The position numbers and the translations under genes were made by a program. The notes below the pieces were generated by a model, which saw nothing but the letters and a program-made list of their open reading frames with translations, ran no database searches and had not been told where the DNA came from. DNA of 64,000 nucleotides. Source: Ilyonectria destructans (Eukaryota; Ascomycota; Sordariomycetes; Hypocreales; Nectriaceae). Shown here piece by piece: positions 22,406-34,347 of this stretch (position 1 is its first letter; each line of letters starts with the position of its first letter). The stretch spans positions 1,178,001-1,242,000 of the forward strand of contig JAHEWK010000016.1 of the NCBI GenBank assembly GCA_020740775.1, in the 5' to 3' direction.

Positions 22406-25400
22406 ATGCCGGCCACCAACCAGAAACCGGCTACGCAAACGCCGGCATCACCCCGAAACCTCGCCAAATACACCAACAAGGATGGCTCCAAGTTCATCAC
22501 CGTCCCCAAGGGCACCCCCTCCGAGTCGTCCCAACCCTCCACCCCCACAACCACCAAACACAGCGCACCCCCACCAGAGCCCAACGCCAGCAACGACATT
22601 GCTCCGACTGTGAACCGTAAGAAGCAGAAGCGCCGGCAGAAGGCAGCCGCCAAGGCCGCCGCCGAGCAGGCTGTGAATGGCCATGTCGACCACATATCCG
22701 GCTCCGGGATGACTTCGGGTCACCACCCTGCCGACCACGAGATTGTCGCCAGTGACGATGACGATGCCGACTACGGCTTAGGGGTTCATCACTCGGGGTC
22801 CATGTCAAACGGTCACCCGGCAATAGACGCCAAATCCAAGAAGAATCGGAAGAAGAAAAAAAAGAACGCTGCGGGAGACAGTGACACTGCGTCGCCAACC
22901 CCTGCACATTCACATCTTGAATCGCAATCTTCGACGGTGGGTCGTGGCTCTGGCATGTCTCGCGACAAGATCTGGAGCACGAGTAATCAGGAGGAGCGTG
23001 AACGTATCAAGGAGTTCTGGCTTGGTCTGGGTGAGGACGAACGGAAGTCGTTGGTCAAGGTGGAGAAGGATGCTGTGTTAAAGAAGATGAAGGAGCAGCA
23101 AAAGCACACGTGCAGCTGTACGGTCTGTGGCCGGAAGCGAACCGCGATAGAGGAGGAGCTGGAAGGTCTCTACGACGCCTACTACCTCGAGCTGGAGCAA
23201 TTCGCGAACCAAGGCGAGGGCCCGCCCATGCTCCCCCCACCCCGCGATTTCTCCCTACGACCGCCCCGAGGGCTACCATCGAGCTATACCAACCAACCCC
23301 CATCCCGCGGCCGAATAGTGGAACATGTCGGCGACGACGAAGACGAGGACGATTTGGAGGATGGCTACAGCGATGACGAAGTGGACGACGACGATTATAG
23401 CGACGACGAGCCTCCCGAGGAATTCCACAACTCTCACGATCGTGACGTGGCCGATTTCTTGACGTTCGGCAACAGTCTGCAGGTCAAGGGTACGCAGCTT
23501 CTTGAATCACTACTCCGCAGATATGGTAACATGGAACTAGGCGGCATTCTCACCGTGGCGGATGACCTACTCAAGAATGACGGCAAGCGATTCATCGAAA
23601 TGATGGAGCAGCTAGCAGAACGTCGCATGGCCCGGGAAGAGGATGCTCGCGAGCACTTTTCTCGCGGCGCCTATGGTCATCCCAACGGCTCATACTCCAA
23701 TCCTCATAATCACCCTCCTCCCGAAGACGATGAATATGACGACGACGAGGATGAGGAGGAAGACTATGACGACAGTCAAGATGAGGAGTATGAGGATGAA
23801 GAGGTATACTCAAACCCCTCTATAATGCCGTCCCAGTCACATACTGAGTGTTGCTGCCAGGACCAAATGACGGAGGAGCAACGAATGGAAGAAGGCCGCC
23901 GCATGTTCCAGATATTCGCCGCACGAATGTTTGAGCAACGCGTTCTCTCAGCATACAAAGAAAAGGTAGCCAAGGAACGCCAGCAGAAACTGCTGGAAGA
24001 GTTGGAAGAGGAGAGCCGACAAGTCGACCAACAGAAGGCGAAAAAGGCCAAGAACGCCCAGAAGAAGAAGGACAAGGCAGCTCAGAAGAAGCAGGCCTTG
24101 GCCGAGGAGAAGGCGCGCAAGGATGCCGAAAAGGCTGCCCAAGACGCCGCTCGACTGGAAGCTGAGAAGCAACGGGCCGCTGAACAGAAACAGAAAGCCG
24201 AGGAGAAGCGGAAGCAGAAAGAGGCCCAGAAGAAGGCCGAGGAGGACGCTCGACTCCGGAAAGAAGCTGAACGGCAACGGCGACTTCAGGAGCAGAGAGA
24301 CAAGCAGGCGGACCAAGAGCGCAAAGCTCGCGAAGCCAAGGAGCGGGAGAAGAAGTTCAAAGAGGAACAACGACAGAAGGACAAAGACGCCCGTGAGCAA
24401 AAGGAGCGTGAGGCTCAAGAGCGAAAGGATAAACAAGATCGGGACAAGCGGGACAAGGAAGCCAGAGCTGCCAAGGCCCAGAAGGAGGTCCAGGCCGCCA
24501 AGGAGGCCAAGGAGAGAGCAAGAGAGGAGAAGGTTGCTGCCCTGAAGGCGGCGAGCCAGACACCTCAAGGCCAACCTCTGCAACTGTCCAAGCGTGGTCA
24601 ACAGCACCCCGTCTCGATCCCGAGCATTCTACCTCAACATCCTCCGAACCCCGTCAACTACGCCTCGCCCAAGATACCCGTGGCAACGCCTGTGATCCCC
24701 AAGGCACCGACGCCTATCCGACCGCGAACGACGTCTCAGCAACAGGAAGCTGGACAATCGAGTTCTTCGGCGTCGCAGTCAGCTTCGGCTACGAGTCAGA
24801 ACCCATCACCGCATTCTGTAACACCAGCTCACATGAGCCCAGGGCCTATTGGCCAGCAGAGGAAGGGAAGTACTAGCACGACGGCAACTACCTCTCAGCA
24901 TTCGCATTCAGTCTCTCCACCGATGAGAACATTGAAGCTGCTACCTGGTCAGACAACGCCTTTCCAGATCCCCCCGTTGGCAATGCAGCCACCTCCAGGA
25001 CTCGCCCACCACCCTCCGCCAGGTTTCCCGAGCCGCATACCCCACGAACCCATCTTCCCTCCCGGTTTCAGACCTGGCCCGAGTATGATGATGCCCCCTC
25101 CCGGCATCAATGGACCCACAGCCCGGGGGTTCCCCCCCGGGCCCTTACCGCCACCGGGATTCTCGCAACCTGCTGGTGATCAGTTTGGAATGGTTGGTGG
25201 ATTCCCGTTACCCAAGGACGGACCCCCACCCACCCATACGCGCCAGAGCTCTGGAGCTTTTGACGGTCTGTCTGGAACCTCGACGCAACCCATAGGACGA
25301 CCTGCGCCTATCGGGCGGCCCGGAAGTGTTAACCATGGGCGATCGTATGACGAGGACGACGAAACGACGCACCTGGGAAGTAGAGCGCTCCTCGAAGACG

Positions 25401-26011
25401 ACGAGCCATTGGGCGCTGAGATCAACATGGGAAGCCTGCGCAACCAACCACCAGGACCGCGAGGTGGCTTTCCAGCGAGTCCCTTTATGGATGCCGGTTT
25501 TGCCATTGCACACAATCCGTGGGGGCCTCCAGCTGTAACTGCACACCCGTTTCCTCCTCCAGGCTTTAGCAATCCTGGATGGGGCGCGCCAAGCGTGCCT
25601 CCTGGATTCGGTATGGGATCTCCTATCCCCGCGCTGAGCTCTATTCGCCCACCCGCGCAACCACGCCATGTAACTGTTCGTCTTATGTTGTGTCAGGCCT
25701 GCAAGGAACTTGCCAACTCGGGCGACCCTGAGGGATTCATTGGACTCGCAGCTGTCAAGTCTCATATTGATGCTCTTACTGGTGATCAGGGCCTTACCGA
25801 ACAAGACCTGCTGAATTTGTGCGATACCGAAGGTAGCCTTTCCAATGGAGGTGGCACCTTTGACGTCAGGCGGGATGCTGGTGGCCCTGGAAAGCATACG
25901 GTGCGATGGGCGCCGGATCTTAGCGACATATACCCTCAGTATCGAGCCGTTGGAGCTCCTGGCGAGATCGGCAGCCCATTGTCAGGACACGCATCTTTGC
26001 GAGGAATCTAG
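22406..26011 (+). CDS. NST1: Stress response protein NST1
   Basis: An intronless 1201-residue protein of the fungal NST1 family, linked in yeast to salt tolerance and to mRNA-processing and P-body proteins. The N-terminus is Ser/Pro/Thr-rich with basic clusters ([29 protein letters not shown]) and an acidic patch (SDDDDADYG). A globular block follows (about residues 175-270, [20 protein letters not shown] and a Cys pair, [10 protein letters not shown]). Then come long Asp/Glu tracts, a Lys/Glu/Gln/Ala coiled coil (about 518-715), and a Pro/Gly-rich tail with many PPG repeats. The family's C-terminal block is at about 1090-1150. Length and order match the family. Start ATG 22406 gives [11 protein letters not shown]. 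No break is seen. Confidence 0.95.
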   Translation: MPATNQKPATQTPASPRNLAKYTNKDGSKFITVPKGTPSESSQPSTPTTTKHSAPPPEPNASNDIAPTVNRKKQKRRQKAAAKAAAEQAVNGHVDHISGSGMTSGHHPADHEIVASDDDDADYGLGVHHSGSMSNGHPAIDAKSKKNRKKKKKNAAGDSDTASPTPAHSHLESQSSTVGRGSGMSRDKIWSTSNQEERERIKEFWLGLGEDERKSLVKVEKDAVLKKMKEQQKHTCSCTVCGRKRTAIEEELEGLYDAYYLELEQFANQGEGPPMLPPPRDFSLRPPRGLPSSYTNQPPSRGRIVEHVGDDEDEDDLEDGYSDDEVDDDDYSDDEPPEEFHNSHDRDVADFLTFGNSLQVKGTQLLESLLRRYGNMELGGILTVADDLLKNDGKRFIEMMEQLAERRMAREEDAREHFSRGAYGHPNGSYSNPHNHPPPEDDEYDDDEDEEEDYDDSQDEEYEDEEVYSNPSIMPSQSHTECCCQDQMTEEQRMEEGRRMFQIFAARMFEQRVLSAYKEKVAKERQQKLLEELEEESRQVDQQKAKKAKNAQKKKDKAAQKKQALAEEKARKDAEKAAQDAARLEAEKQRAAEQKQKAEEKRKQKEAQKKAEEDARLRKEAERQRRLQEQRDKQADQERKAREAKEREKKFKEEQRQKDKDAREQKEREAQERKDKQDRDKRDKEARAAKAQKEVQAAKEAKERAREEKVAALKAASQTPQGQPLQLSKRGQQHPVSIPSILPQHPPNPVNYASPKIPVATPVIPKAPTPIRPRTTSQQQEAGQSSSSASQSASATSQNPSPHSVTPAHMSPGPIGQQRKGSTSTTATTSQHSHSVSPPMRTLKLLPGQTTPFQIPPLAMQPPPGLAHHPPPGFPSRIPHEPIFPPGFRPGPSMMMPPPGINGPTARGFPPGPLPPPGFSQPAGDQFGMVGGFPLPKDGPPPTHTRQSSGAFDGLSGTSTQPIGRPAPIGRPGSVNHGRSYDEDDETTHLGSRALLEDDEPLGAEINMGSLRNQPPGPRGGFPASPFMDAGFAIAHNPWGPPAVTAHPFPPPGFSNPGWGAPSVPPGFGMGSPIPALSSIRPPAQPRHVTVRLMLCQACKELANSGDPEGFIGLAAVKSHIDALTGDQGLTEQDLLNLCDTEGSLSNGGGTFDVRRDAGGPGKHTVRWAPDLSDIYPQYRAVGAPGEIGSPLSGHASLRGI

Positions 26012-27439
26012 GGAGTTCCTAGCCAGGGGAGTGATCGAACCAGTAGCAACAGCCCTTCTGAGCGGAGGTCGATGTTTGACCATATGGGCAATTTCGGCAG
26101 CACCACACCCACCCGCCGATCGATGGCGCTTAGCGACCAATACATCGGCACACCCAGGGACAAGTTTTCCCTTTACGCGGCTGCCTCTCACGGGCGTGGG
26201 CCCAAGAACCTGTCCAAGGTAGACACATGGGACGGTTTCTTCGACAGTTACAAAGGGAAGACGGGCGGACAGGATGGGGGGAGGTAGGAATAGGTCAGGA
26301 CTGTGTACTCCAATGGGACACGGTGTGCCTCACGGCAATCATGGTTGGCGAAGTCTACGAGCGACGGGATGAGAGAAGCGAAAGCGAACCAGCGTGTGAA
26401 TTACCGCGGTCGTCACTGAAGGAATTATGTTCGAGTATCGGATAATAAGCATGAAATGGTCTTTAAAGACCTGTGGAATGTGAAAGTGCACTTCTGTGGG
26501 ATGAAGCAATTGCCGTGTCATGTTTGCTGTCTGTGATGTGGTGTGCTGTGTCGTGTGTGTCGTGACATGAACTGATCGAGGTCGAGATGGTCTTGTGTAG
26601 AATTGGTGAATTGGGAAACACACAAGTTCAGGAATCTATCTGGTGTACAGGTCACAATGACGATATATGTGTTCTTGGTGTTGTCCTTTGCTGACTTTGC
26701 TCTTCGTTATTGTCGTCCGCATACCGCTGCACATTTCAACTGCATAGAGGCATACTCCCTAAATGTCGAGGGTAGCATTGTATTATTTTTGTATCTTTGT
26801 TCTAAGAGTCTAAGTACGGTACCTAGTCTGTTGTGTTGTGTAAAGTAGAGATATCTTCAATTCAGAGCTTTGTTTATCGCACACTGTGCGAACGAACGCA
26901 ATGGCGATGTCATACATAAACCCACACATTCTTAGCGGACGCCCTCGTAAGGCGTACGGGAGGAGGAAAGTGCGGGGATGTGCTTACTGTACCACCGCCA
27001 AAACTCCTACCTAACCTTTGAGGAAAGACCAAATCGAGTCTTTGAAGTTGCCAACGGGAATCCGGGAAGGCAAAGACGGAACAGCGCACGAGCACAGAAC
27101 ACATGGAGAAGGCACAAACACAGACACATACACGTGATATCTATAACTCGAGACCTGCGACCTCTGATCTAAGATGCAAGTACAACCTCGGCCTTTATTC
27201 GACCGTCTTCGCGATGAATTCACTATTTTGCAGACTTCTAGTCATATTTATTTCCATTTGCTCCGAGTATTCAAACACATGTCCCTGGCCCTGACAATAA
27301 GGTATCAAAAACAAGTTGCTCATCACTCCGTGGCCCCAATCCGGCTCTCCTCCGAGGAGGGCTTAGGGTGGCGCCGAAGAGGCTACTCCCTCACGCGTTC
27401 CAGACGCCCAGTGCGTCTTCCATGACCGGACCGGTCGTC
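26012..27439. other. Intergenic downstream of NST1
   Basis: Contains the 3' side of NST1 and the 3' side of the minus-strand membrane-protein gene. A frame at 26,072-26,287 (MFDHMGNFGSTTPTRRSMAL...) looks mildly coding and could be an NST1-linked 3' exon or nothing. GTGT-rich runs occur near 26,530-26,570. No confident gene. Confidence 0.5.
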
Positions 27440-28264
27440 CTAAGCACGGCTCTGGTCCTGGAAGGGGTTCGCGCCGCCGGCAGCGGAGCCGCCAGAGGCT
27501 TTGCGGAGGAGGGGAGTTCGCTGGGCGGCGCGCTGCTTCTTGGTGGCGGCGCGGGCCAGAGCGGTGGCCTCGGCCTTGGCGGCGAGGCGCTTCTGCTCCT
27601 TGCGGTCCTTGCAGCAGGCAAAGGTCAGGCCGGCGGCGCCGATGACGAGGGCTCCGGCGAAGACGAGGGCGACGACGATACCGCCGACGTCCATTTTGTG
27701 GAGGTCCATGCAGATGTCGTTATTGCTGGAGTCGACGGTGCAAATGAGCGTGGGGTCGCAGGTGCTGGTGGTGATCTCGGTCGGGAAGCAAGTCACGGTC
27801 AGGGTGCGGTCGCCGCTGGTGGTCAAGGGGCACGAGCTGGTCGATGACTTGCCGGTGCTGAAGCAGTCGGTGCCGGAGTAGATCTTTCCGGTCTTGGAGG
27901 ACTTGCCGGTGGCCGAGGCGTCGGCGGCGGTGGTGGCGTCAGCGCGAATGAAGGCGTCAGCACGGGGGTAGGCGGCGGCACGGAAGCGCTTCTTCAGATC
28001 GCCGGACTTGGCCATCTCCTCGCAACGCTCCAGGGTGGCCTTGGCCTCAATGGCGGCGTCGGCGGGCGAGCAGCCGACGTTGGTGTAGCAGGTTCGGACG
28101 TCGCTCTCCTCGAAGGTCTGGAGCTGCGACAGGCAGTAGGCGAGGGCTCCCTGATGGCCACAGTCGGCGAAGCTGGCCAGGTCCTCGTGGTTGTTGACGA
28201 GGCACTCGTACTTGGCGGTGGCCAGGGCACTGCCGGCGAAGAGGACGACGGATGAGACGCGCAT
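27440..28264 (-). CDS. Single-pass membrane protein with Cys-rich ectodomain
   Basis: A 274-residue intronless protein. Residues 1-17 are a signal peptide (cleavage after ATA). The outer part up to about residue 195 has 14 or so cysteines in a spaced pattern, a Lys-Lys-Arg site near 91-93 where Kex2-type processing could act, and a Ser/Thr/Ala-rich linker. A transmembrane segment (GGIVVALVFAGALVIGAAGL, about 204-223) is followed by CCKDRKEQKR and a basic, Ala-rich cytoplasmic tail of about 50 residues. The layout fits fungal plasma-membrane sensors or cell-wall-linked receptors. I do not recognise the family and no ligand can be proposed. Confidence 0.8.
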   Translation of the reverse strand: MRVSSVVLFAGSALATAKYECLVNNHEDLASFADCGHQGALAYCLSQLQTFEESDVRTCYTNVGCSPADAAIEAKATLERCEEMAKSGDLKKRFRAAAYPRADAFIRADATTAADASATGKSSKTGKIYSGTDCFSTGKSSTSSCPLTTSGDRTLTVTCFPTEITTSTCDPTLICTVDSSNNDICMDLHKMDVGGIVVALVFAGALVIGAAGLTFACCKDRKEQKRLAAKAEATALARAATKKQRAAQRTPLLRKASGGSAAGGANPFQDQSRA

Positions 28265-29226
28265 GATGGCGAGTTTGTGATGGGTTGGATCTGGAGAGGA
28301 GGTGGGAGGATGTACGGCGTTCGTATCGGACGGCAGACTCGAGGATGATGGATGAGAGTATCGAGGGTGAGTGGCTCCGTTGTCCAGCGACGCCCCGCAA
28401 AAGTTCCGGTTTCGAAATCGATTAGCTGGCTGACAGGATTACAGGCTCATTCCCTTCCAGCAGGCACGAGAGTCGAGGGAGTCAACGGGAGGGTATTCGG
28501 CGACACGACGGAGACGAAGGAAAAAAGAAGAAATTGGCGGATGAAGAAGGATGGGCGAGGGCTAGGGGAGAGGAGAGGAGGATTGCGAGAAGGAGGACGG
28601 GATACGAAGGACGAAGACTGGGAAGACTGGGGTGGCAGGGGGAGTGAGGCGGCGCTCGGGAGAAATGTGGGAGCCACGGTGATTAAAAAAAAAAGGAGAC
28701 GGATGGTCGCTATTTTTCGGCACCCTGAACTAGTCTGACCAGCCAGTCTGCTCCACACGTCTCCAGTCGAGCGTCCAGCCTCCAGTCACAAGTCAGCCTG
28801 GGCGGGTACATGGGGGTCCGCAGCAAGGGTGTTTGGATTCTTATGGGAGCTACTAATTATGTACCAAGTATGGCGGCGACTTGGTAAGGCTGTGCTGGCT
28901 GTGCTGGCGGTGCTCGCTGCTCGCAGTTAGTACTGCTCCAGTTGCGGCGGGCGACATTGGGCTAACAGTGAGTCTCCAGGGCCCCAGGGAGTGCGGTGGC
29001 GGCTGGGGCTGGGCCGGGCTGATGACAGGGGCGATCCCTAAGAGCTAAGAGAGAGCACTACGGCGACGGCACGTAGAGTACGAGGTACCGGGTACTTGCT
29101 CCCGCTCTTGGTGCGCATGACGGGCGTCGATGCTGATTTGCTCTGCTGGGCATTGGCGTGGTGCGGCTGCAGCTGCTGATGCTGATGGTGGCATTTGGCT
29201 GTCGAACCTTGAGCTTCTGCGGAGGG

Positions 29227-29254
29227 AGTGAGTGAGTGAGTGAGTGAGTGAGTG
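29227..29254. repeat. Microsatellite (AGTG)7
   Basis: Seven perfect AGTG units, in intergenic sequence. A length-variable locus would be expected between strains. Confidence 0.9.
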
Positions 29255-30550
29255 TGGCACAGCGAGCAACCCGCCAGTCAGCCAGCCAACTTGAGTGAAT
29301 CTACGGATACGTGAGAAGAGGAATGGATTCGGTGCCCTCAGGGGCCAACGAAAAAGGGGACGGCAATACCTGGCCGCTGATCTGGCGTCAACCCGGCCGG
29401 CAGTGGGCGTTGAACTTGGTGTCTCCGCTGTCCCCTCCGCCAAATCCAAGGACATGCACATATGTATGCAAGGTCCAAGGGGAGTACGAGAAGCACACAC
29501 GCACTGGGGGGGCGGGCAAGACCTTGCTTGCTTGCACCGAACAGAAACGCCTGTGAATGGAGCACTGTGGGCGGCATGTTTCGAGAGCATCGACGTTAAT
29601 CCATATGCAGCCCACTCACATCAGCCCAAGCCCACCCCAAGTGGCTGAGGCCGCACTTCAGCTGGAGACGGGCTAGGGGAGGGAGTTGGCACGTTGCACG
29701 TCGCACTGGCCCGCCTGCTTTGTGCTCCTCCTGTGCTGTGGCATGTACCGTGTACCTGCGGGGATGTTTGCTGACGGCAGCTTTTCTGGCGCGGAGGGGA
29801 CGAGATGCCGAAAAGGCGGAAGCAGCCAGCGTGGAAATAGATTGGCGCTGACATGAGATGCTCCTCCTCCCAGTAGGTGATTATGGCGTTGGTCCCCGAG
29901 TGAGGAGGGTCGTCGGTCTGTAGACTGTGATTGTAGGTGGTAGGTAACCATATGCATCATAATCGCCGTCTTGCTGTCATTGTACCGGCATCGGTCTGGG
30001 TTGGGTTTGGTCCGAGTGGCTCAGCATTGTCCTGTCCTGCACAGATGGAACAGACGGGCATGCGGCAGCGGCATCGTCAACGGTGCCAGAGAGGCTGGGC
30101 CAAGCAAGATCCCTTTAATCTGGCCGCCATAATGGGATGCATGGTGGCTGTGTCATCGGCCGTGCAGCAGCCGTCAATTACAGTACCATGTCACCCTAAT
30201 CGTCCACCCCAAATAAGCATTGGCGGCGCCCTTTTCAGGGTCTCTCTGCCCACAGACATGGAGAAAAGCCCGGTCGTTTTCCACCACGCGCGCATTCATC
30301 AAAAACAGAGTTCACAGCTCGGAGCGAGCCGATTTCATCCGGAAGGGCCTCCTGTCCCCACGCATGGAAACAAGTTCAGTTCAGGGGTCATGGAGCGGGA
30401 GTGGGCTTGGCCAGTGCGAGCTCCCTTGGTGGTAGACGAACGAACCGCCAGCGGGCAACGGATGTATCCATGCCGACAAATAAGTGCACGACTGTTGCGT
30501 TGCGTTGCGTGATTGTGCAATCTTGACTAAATCGGTAATCCCATCTCGCC

Positions 30551-30571
30551 GTCGTCGTCGTCGTCGTCGTT
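30551..30571. repeat. Microsatellite (GTC)6-7
   Basis: Six GTC units followed by GTT, preceded by CGCC. It lies about 270 bp upstream of the I78-type gene. Confidence 0.85.
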
Positions 30572-30683
30572 AGGAAACCTTGTTCCACCGGTTTCGATGC
30601 CATGAGTCCATGACGGCCACAGCCGGATCTGGGGAATCCATGTGTGTCGACGTCATCGCCGCCTGCCGCCCAAGCCTCAGTCG

Positions 30684-30691
30684 TATAAAAG
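30684..30691 (+). promoter_or_regulatory. TATA box of the I78-type gene
   Basis: TATAAAAG lies 156 bp upstream of ATG 30840. Distance and sequence suit a canonical fungal TATA promoter. Confidence 0.6.
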
Positions 30692-30839
30692 CAGCCGACG
30701 AAATCTTGCAACGCAACCATCGATCCACCATTCGAGTTGCATTCTCAACCCAGCATATCACTCACGAAACAACTGCAAGAACAGAACCTTGTCTCTACTT
30801 TTATTCCCAGAAACGATCAACGCTCCCATCGTCGCCGCG

Positions 30840-31236
30840 ATGCCTCTCGTCGTCCCTGGAATAAACTCGACATCCGGCAATAAGACCGAGGAGTGGCAGA
30901 ACAAGCTCGTTGGCAAGAAGTTGGTCGACGATGCTTCCACCGAGACGGTATGTCATTTTCCTTTTCTTTAGCGGTGATTGCTACGAGAGTTGGGAGTCTT
31001 GCGCGGTCCATCACTGGGATGAATCGCTGAGACGACGACCAGATCGCTTCAGGGTAGCATGACGTGATGGGACGGGAGCTAACAAGCATCCAACTTAGGT
31101 CTTCTGCAAAAGGGATCTTCCCGAGGAGACGCGTATCATCGAGCCGGGGATGATGGTCACCAAGGACTTCAACGAGAACAGGCTCAATGTGCATCTGAAG
31201 GATGATGGCACCGTGTCGCACGTCGTCCACGGCTAG
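30840..31236 (+). CDS. Peptidase inhibitor I78-family small protein
   Basis: Predicted 81 residues in two exons, 30840-30947 and 31099-31236. The intron has a GTATGT donor and a CTTAG acceptor; its in-frame stop shows it must be removed. The core reads KLVGKKL, then CKRDLPEETRIIEPGMMV and RLNVHLKDDGTVSHVVHG at the very end, matching the I78 fold (potato-inhibitor-I-like; binds serine proteases through the loop before the conserved C-terminal strand). No signal peptide is visible, so an intracellular role is likely, for example guarding against vacuolar proteases. That is inference from family. One Cys only. Confidence 0.85.
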
Positions 31237-31684
31237 AGCGGGTTGTGTGTCACCACGGCGCGAGTGCTCCCTAAGAGAAGAGCCACCGCTGGGGTGGACT
31301 GTACGATTGATGGGATTAAGAGATATATGACCTAGGGCAGAGATATATGGCCCAAGGCAAAGAATGAATGATGTATGATTTTCAGGATTGATTTCTCTCT
31401 CGTCCTTTTGCTCAGCTGTTGAACATGACCATTCGTGATGCCCACCAAGACCCCGCCGTATTGCATCTCGCGACTTACCCCGCCACGGCCGACCGCGGGG
31501 CAGTCGTCGACTTTTGCCCGACCGTGGACCAGCAAAACAGTCCACCCCACCACGAGCCGGACAACCACGGCGACGACCATCACGAATTCTTCGCTCGAGC
31601 TTCACACTTTCTGCAGCTCGATTCCTGCTTTACGGCCGCCATTCCTTTGACCACCATCCGCTGCAGCCCAGTCCAACCGCCATC

Positions 31685-32384
31685 ATGTTCAAGAAAGAGT
31701 CCGTCTTTGCCTCCCGCTCCCGCAATTAACCCTCACCCCAGTTCTCGCCCCCCCCAGCTAACCCGCTCCGCTTCCGCAACCGACAGGATGCAGAGCTCCC
31801 CGAAGCAGAAGCTCAAGTCTTCGGTGCAGCGCTCCCTGCGTTCGGCGCTGCTCGCCACGTACCCGCTCCTGACGCCGCACATCGACGAGATCCTGCCCAA
31901 GAAGGCGTCGCTCGCCAGCATGAAGCTGCCCGACCGCAACACGCTGTACGTGCTCGACACGGTGCCGCTGTTCTTCCAGCACGACACCACCGACATCATC
32001 CCGCACCTGCGCCTGGTGCACCGCTTCCCCCAGGCCTTCCCCACCATCCGCATCGACCGCGGCGCCATCCGCTTCGTGCTGTCGGGCGCCACGCTCATGG
32101 CCCCGGGCCTGACGAGCAAGGGCGGCCGCCTGCCGGCCGAGGGCGCCGCCAAGACCCTCGAGGAAGGCAAGGAGATGGACCAACACGTCGACGCTGAGGG
32201 CCGCTGGAGCCGCGAGCTGCTCAAGGGCGAGCCCGTCGTCGTCATGGCCGAGGGCAAGGAGGAGGCCTGTGCCGTGGGCCTGCTGGTTGCGAGCACCGAC
32301 GAGGTCAAGGCGAAGGGCAAGGGTCCCGTGATTGAAGAGGCGCACTTTTTGGGCGACGGCATGTGGAATCTGAACACCGATTAG
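31685..32384 (+). CDS. tma20: Tma20/MCT-1-type PUA-domain translation factor
   Basis: Predicted 203 residues. A tiny first exon, 31685-31698 (MFKKE), is joined to 31787-32384. The donor is GTCCGT, which is weak, and the acceptor is CGACAG. The result begins like family members (MFKK...). The body has KLKSSVQRSLRSALLATYP, PLFFQH, LRLVHRFPQAFPTIRIDRGA, FVLSGATLMAPGLTSKGG and FLGDGMWNL, the N-terminal MCT-1 domain plus the PUA domain (about residues 95-190). The protein pairs with Tma22/DENR and acts in ribosome recycling and re-initiation at the 40S subunit. A much longer frame starting at 31419 exists but its N-terminus is unlike the family. Confidence 0.9.
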
Positions 32385-32459
32385 AAAAGGGTTATGGGAA
32401 TAGGCTCGCAGTTGTATATGTTGGGTGGGAGGGGATAGATGTCTTGATACCAAATACAC

Positions 32460-32516
32460 AATCGTCACGATCATGAGGCAATGGCACGTTTTTCGACCTC
32501 CGTGAAAGGGAGGGAG
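32460..32516 (+). repeat. 57-bp dispersed repeat, copy A
   Basis: From AATCGTCACGATCATGAGGC to GGGAGGGAG this matches 33559-33614 with few differences. It begins 76 bp after the Tma20 stop. It contains a short inverted repeat (CGACCTCC / GGGAGG). Confidence 0.75.
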
Positions 32517-33558
32517 ATATCTACATATAATCATTCTGAAGAAAGCAGGATATTAATTAGATCTTCGTCAATGGGTACCGAAACTTCCTGGTCTTGGGAA
32601 AACTGAGCGAACCCAGCGCGTGTTACCTCGTCGCTTCGAAGCGTGACCTTCCACCAGGTCCTCCGTGTCATAAGTATTCGCCGCAGAGGTATGGCGACAA
32701 AAACCTAATCCTCAACGTAAGAGTCCCTAATTATTTAGTATACAATGCCCAACTCTGAAACGCTTAGTCCCTAATTCGTTCATCTGTCCTCAAATGTTTC
32801 GGCGATGGGCGAGTCCTTGATCGTTCTGGTGTCCTTTCTCAAAAAAGCCACCACACCGTGTGGGGTTTCGCAATGACTGCACAGGCAAAACCGCCACATG
32901 CCGTAGTATCGGGGATGGATTTTGCTTGAGGGAAAAACTGCTTTGGCTCTGGCCGTCCTCGACTTGCTCGCGTAGAATTTGTGGCCCAACCCATGGTGCA
33001 GATCCAGCCATCAATATCTTCTGGTGGGGGACAGCTCGAGGATGTTTGCACTTGCTATTTATATAACATGGTGAAATGCAAATAAAAACAACAATTTTAT
33101 TAACTTTAACAATAAGTCTCAAACTCTCTAGGTCTCTCTGACTTCTAGGAAAAATCTCAAATAAAAGAAAACGCAATAATCCTCCTCTACATCTGCCATC
33201 ACCTCCCCTTTTTATTCCCCGAGACGTCCCTGCCAGCGACCAGCGAGCCCAAAGTCCCTGGCCGCCTGTCAAAACCTCTACTCCAAAGATTGGGTAGCTT
33301 CAGTGACAAAAGAAAAGCACTGCCATTTTTTTTTCGTGGTATCTTTAACGTAAAATCTCATGGCATCAAACTTTCAGGCAAAGCAACAAGAGGTTAAGCT
33401 GGCACAAGATGGAATGTCTCCGACTGGCAAAATGCTTAGTATTTCTATTGATGAAATAGAATCGAGACGTATTGTAAATACGGCGTGGTTGATGCTCATC
33501 TATCTACTTGGTTCCAGGGACAAATGCCGGAGAGAATCGTCTCCGTACAAAATCCGCA

Positions 33559-33614
33559 ATCGTCACGATCATGAGGCAATACCACGTTTCCGACCTCCCT
33601 AGAAGGGAGGGAGT
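33559..33614 (+). repeat. 57-bp dispersed repeat, copy B
   Basis: Second copy, same strand as the one at 32460 and 1.1 kb away. Flanking sequences differ, so this is not a simple large duplication. A long T-run follows immediately. Confidence 0.75.
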
Positions 33615-34347
33615 CTTTTTTTTTTGTATTTGTACCCAACACGGTAGTATAGCAGTGAAGGGAAGGGTCAAGTTCATACAGAAGATTCCGCCATCCCGCC
33701 CAATCAATCCCACCCAAACCACTTCGGCCTCTCCTTGTGGCCAGTCGCGGAACGAAGCTACCATAGAAGAGCGGCTATTGACCGTACCCAAGTCCGAGGC
33801 TTGTATAAGCCGACCAAAGTCAAGAACGACATTCTAGAATCCGACGAGTAGTCTAACGGGAGTATATAGCCCATCTTGGTGTTACAGTCCATTCGTGACG
33901 AGGGGACAGAAATGCAAATTTCATCTGGGTTACTGTTAGTTAATTCCTCGGCCTATTTGAAGGGATTATGATGGAGATGGGCTACCTTTTTTTGTGACGT
34001 TTTCCTTTTCAATTTTTTTTATCGCCTTTTGTGGTGCGTTCGTTTGTGTTTTCGGTGTTCGTGGCGATGTAGCTCACTTGGTGCGTTGCAAAGAGAGTAG
34101 AGAGCCAAGAAAAGTCTGTTTGCGTTGATTAGATGGTGTTCTATTGCGATGGCGGGAAACTGACATACCCAACCTGAGATGTCTCATTGCTTGAGAGCCG
34201 ATAGTTTCGTAGAGTGCAAAAAACAACAACAGCAATAAAGCACTATTCTCGTTAGCTGAGTCTTCTTAGTTTAGTCTTATGCCTTAGGTTGTAAAGTGAC
34301 ATACCTTGAGTGGAGAGTTTGTGTCACGTTAACGTGAGACGCGTCGG

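Larger units (their letters stand above)
28265..30839. other. 2.6-kb intergenic region with microsatellites
   Basis: Divergent region between the membrane protein gene and the I78 gene. It includes an A-run near 28,685-28,695, the AGTG array and a GTC array. Frames are short, overlap on both strands and lack domain features. No gene supported. Confidence 0.55.
32385..34347. other. 2-kb intergenic region
   Basis: Convergent region with AT-rich and T-rich runs (around 33,329 and 33,617-33,626) and a pair of 57-bp repeats. No open frame with family features is present. Confidence 0.55.

Noticed and set aside
23948..24607. 219-codon Leu-rich minus-strand frame
   Set aside because: It is the complement of the Lys/Glu coiled coil of NST1, which always reads as Leu/Phe-rich on the other strand. 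It is not a membrane protein.
29227..29254. CRISPR-like array
   Set aside because: It is a plain AGTG microsatellite. No spaced repeats of CRISPR type occur anywhere, as expected for a fungus.
31419..31684. Long N-terminal extension of the Tma20 frame
   Set aside because: The added residues are unlike Tma20/MCT-1, while a small exon beginning MFKK at 31685 with a plausible intron gives the family start.
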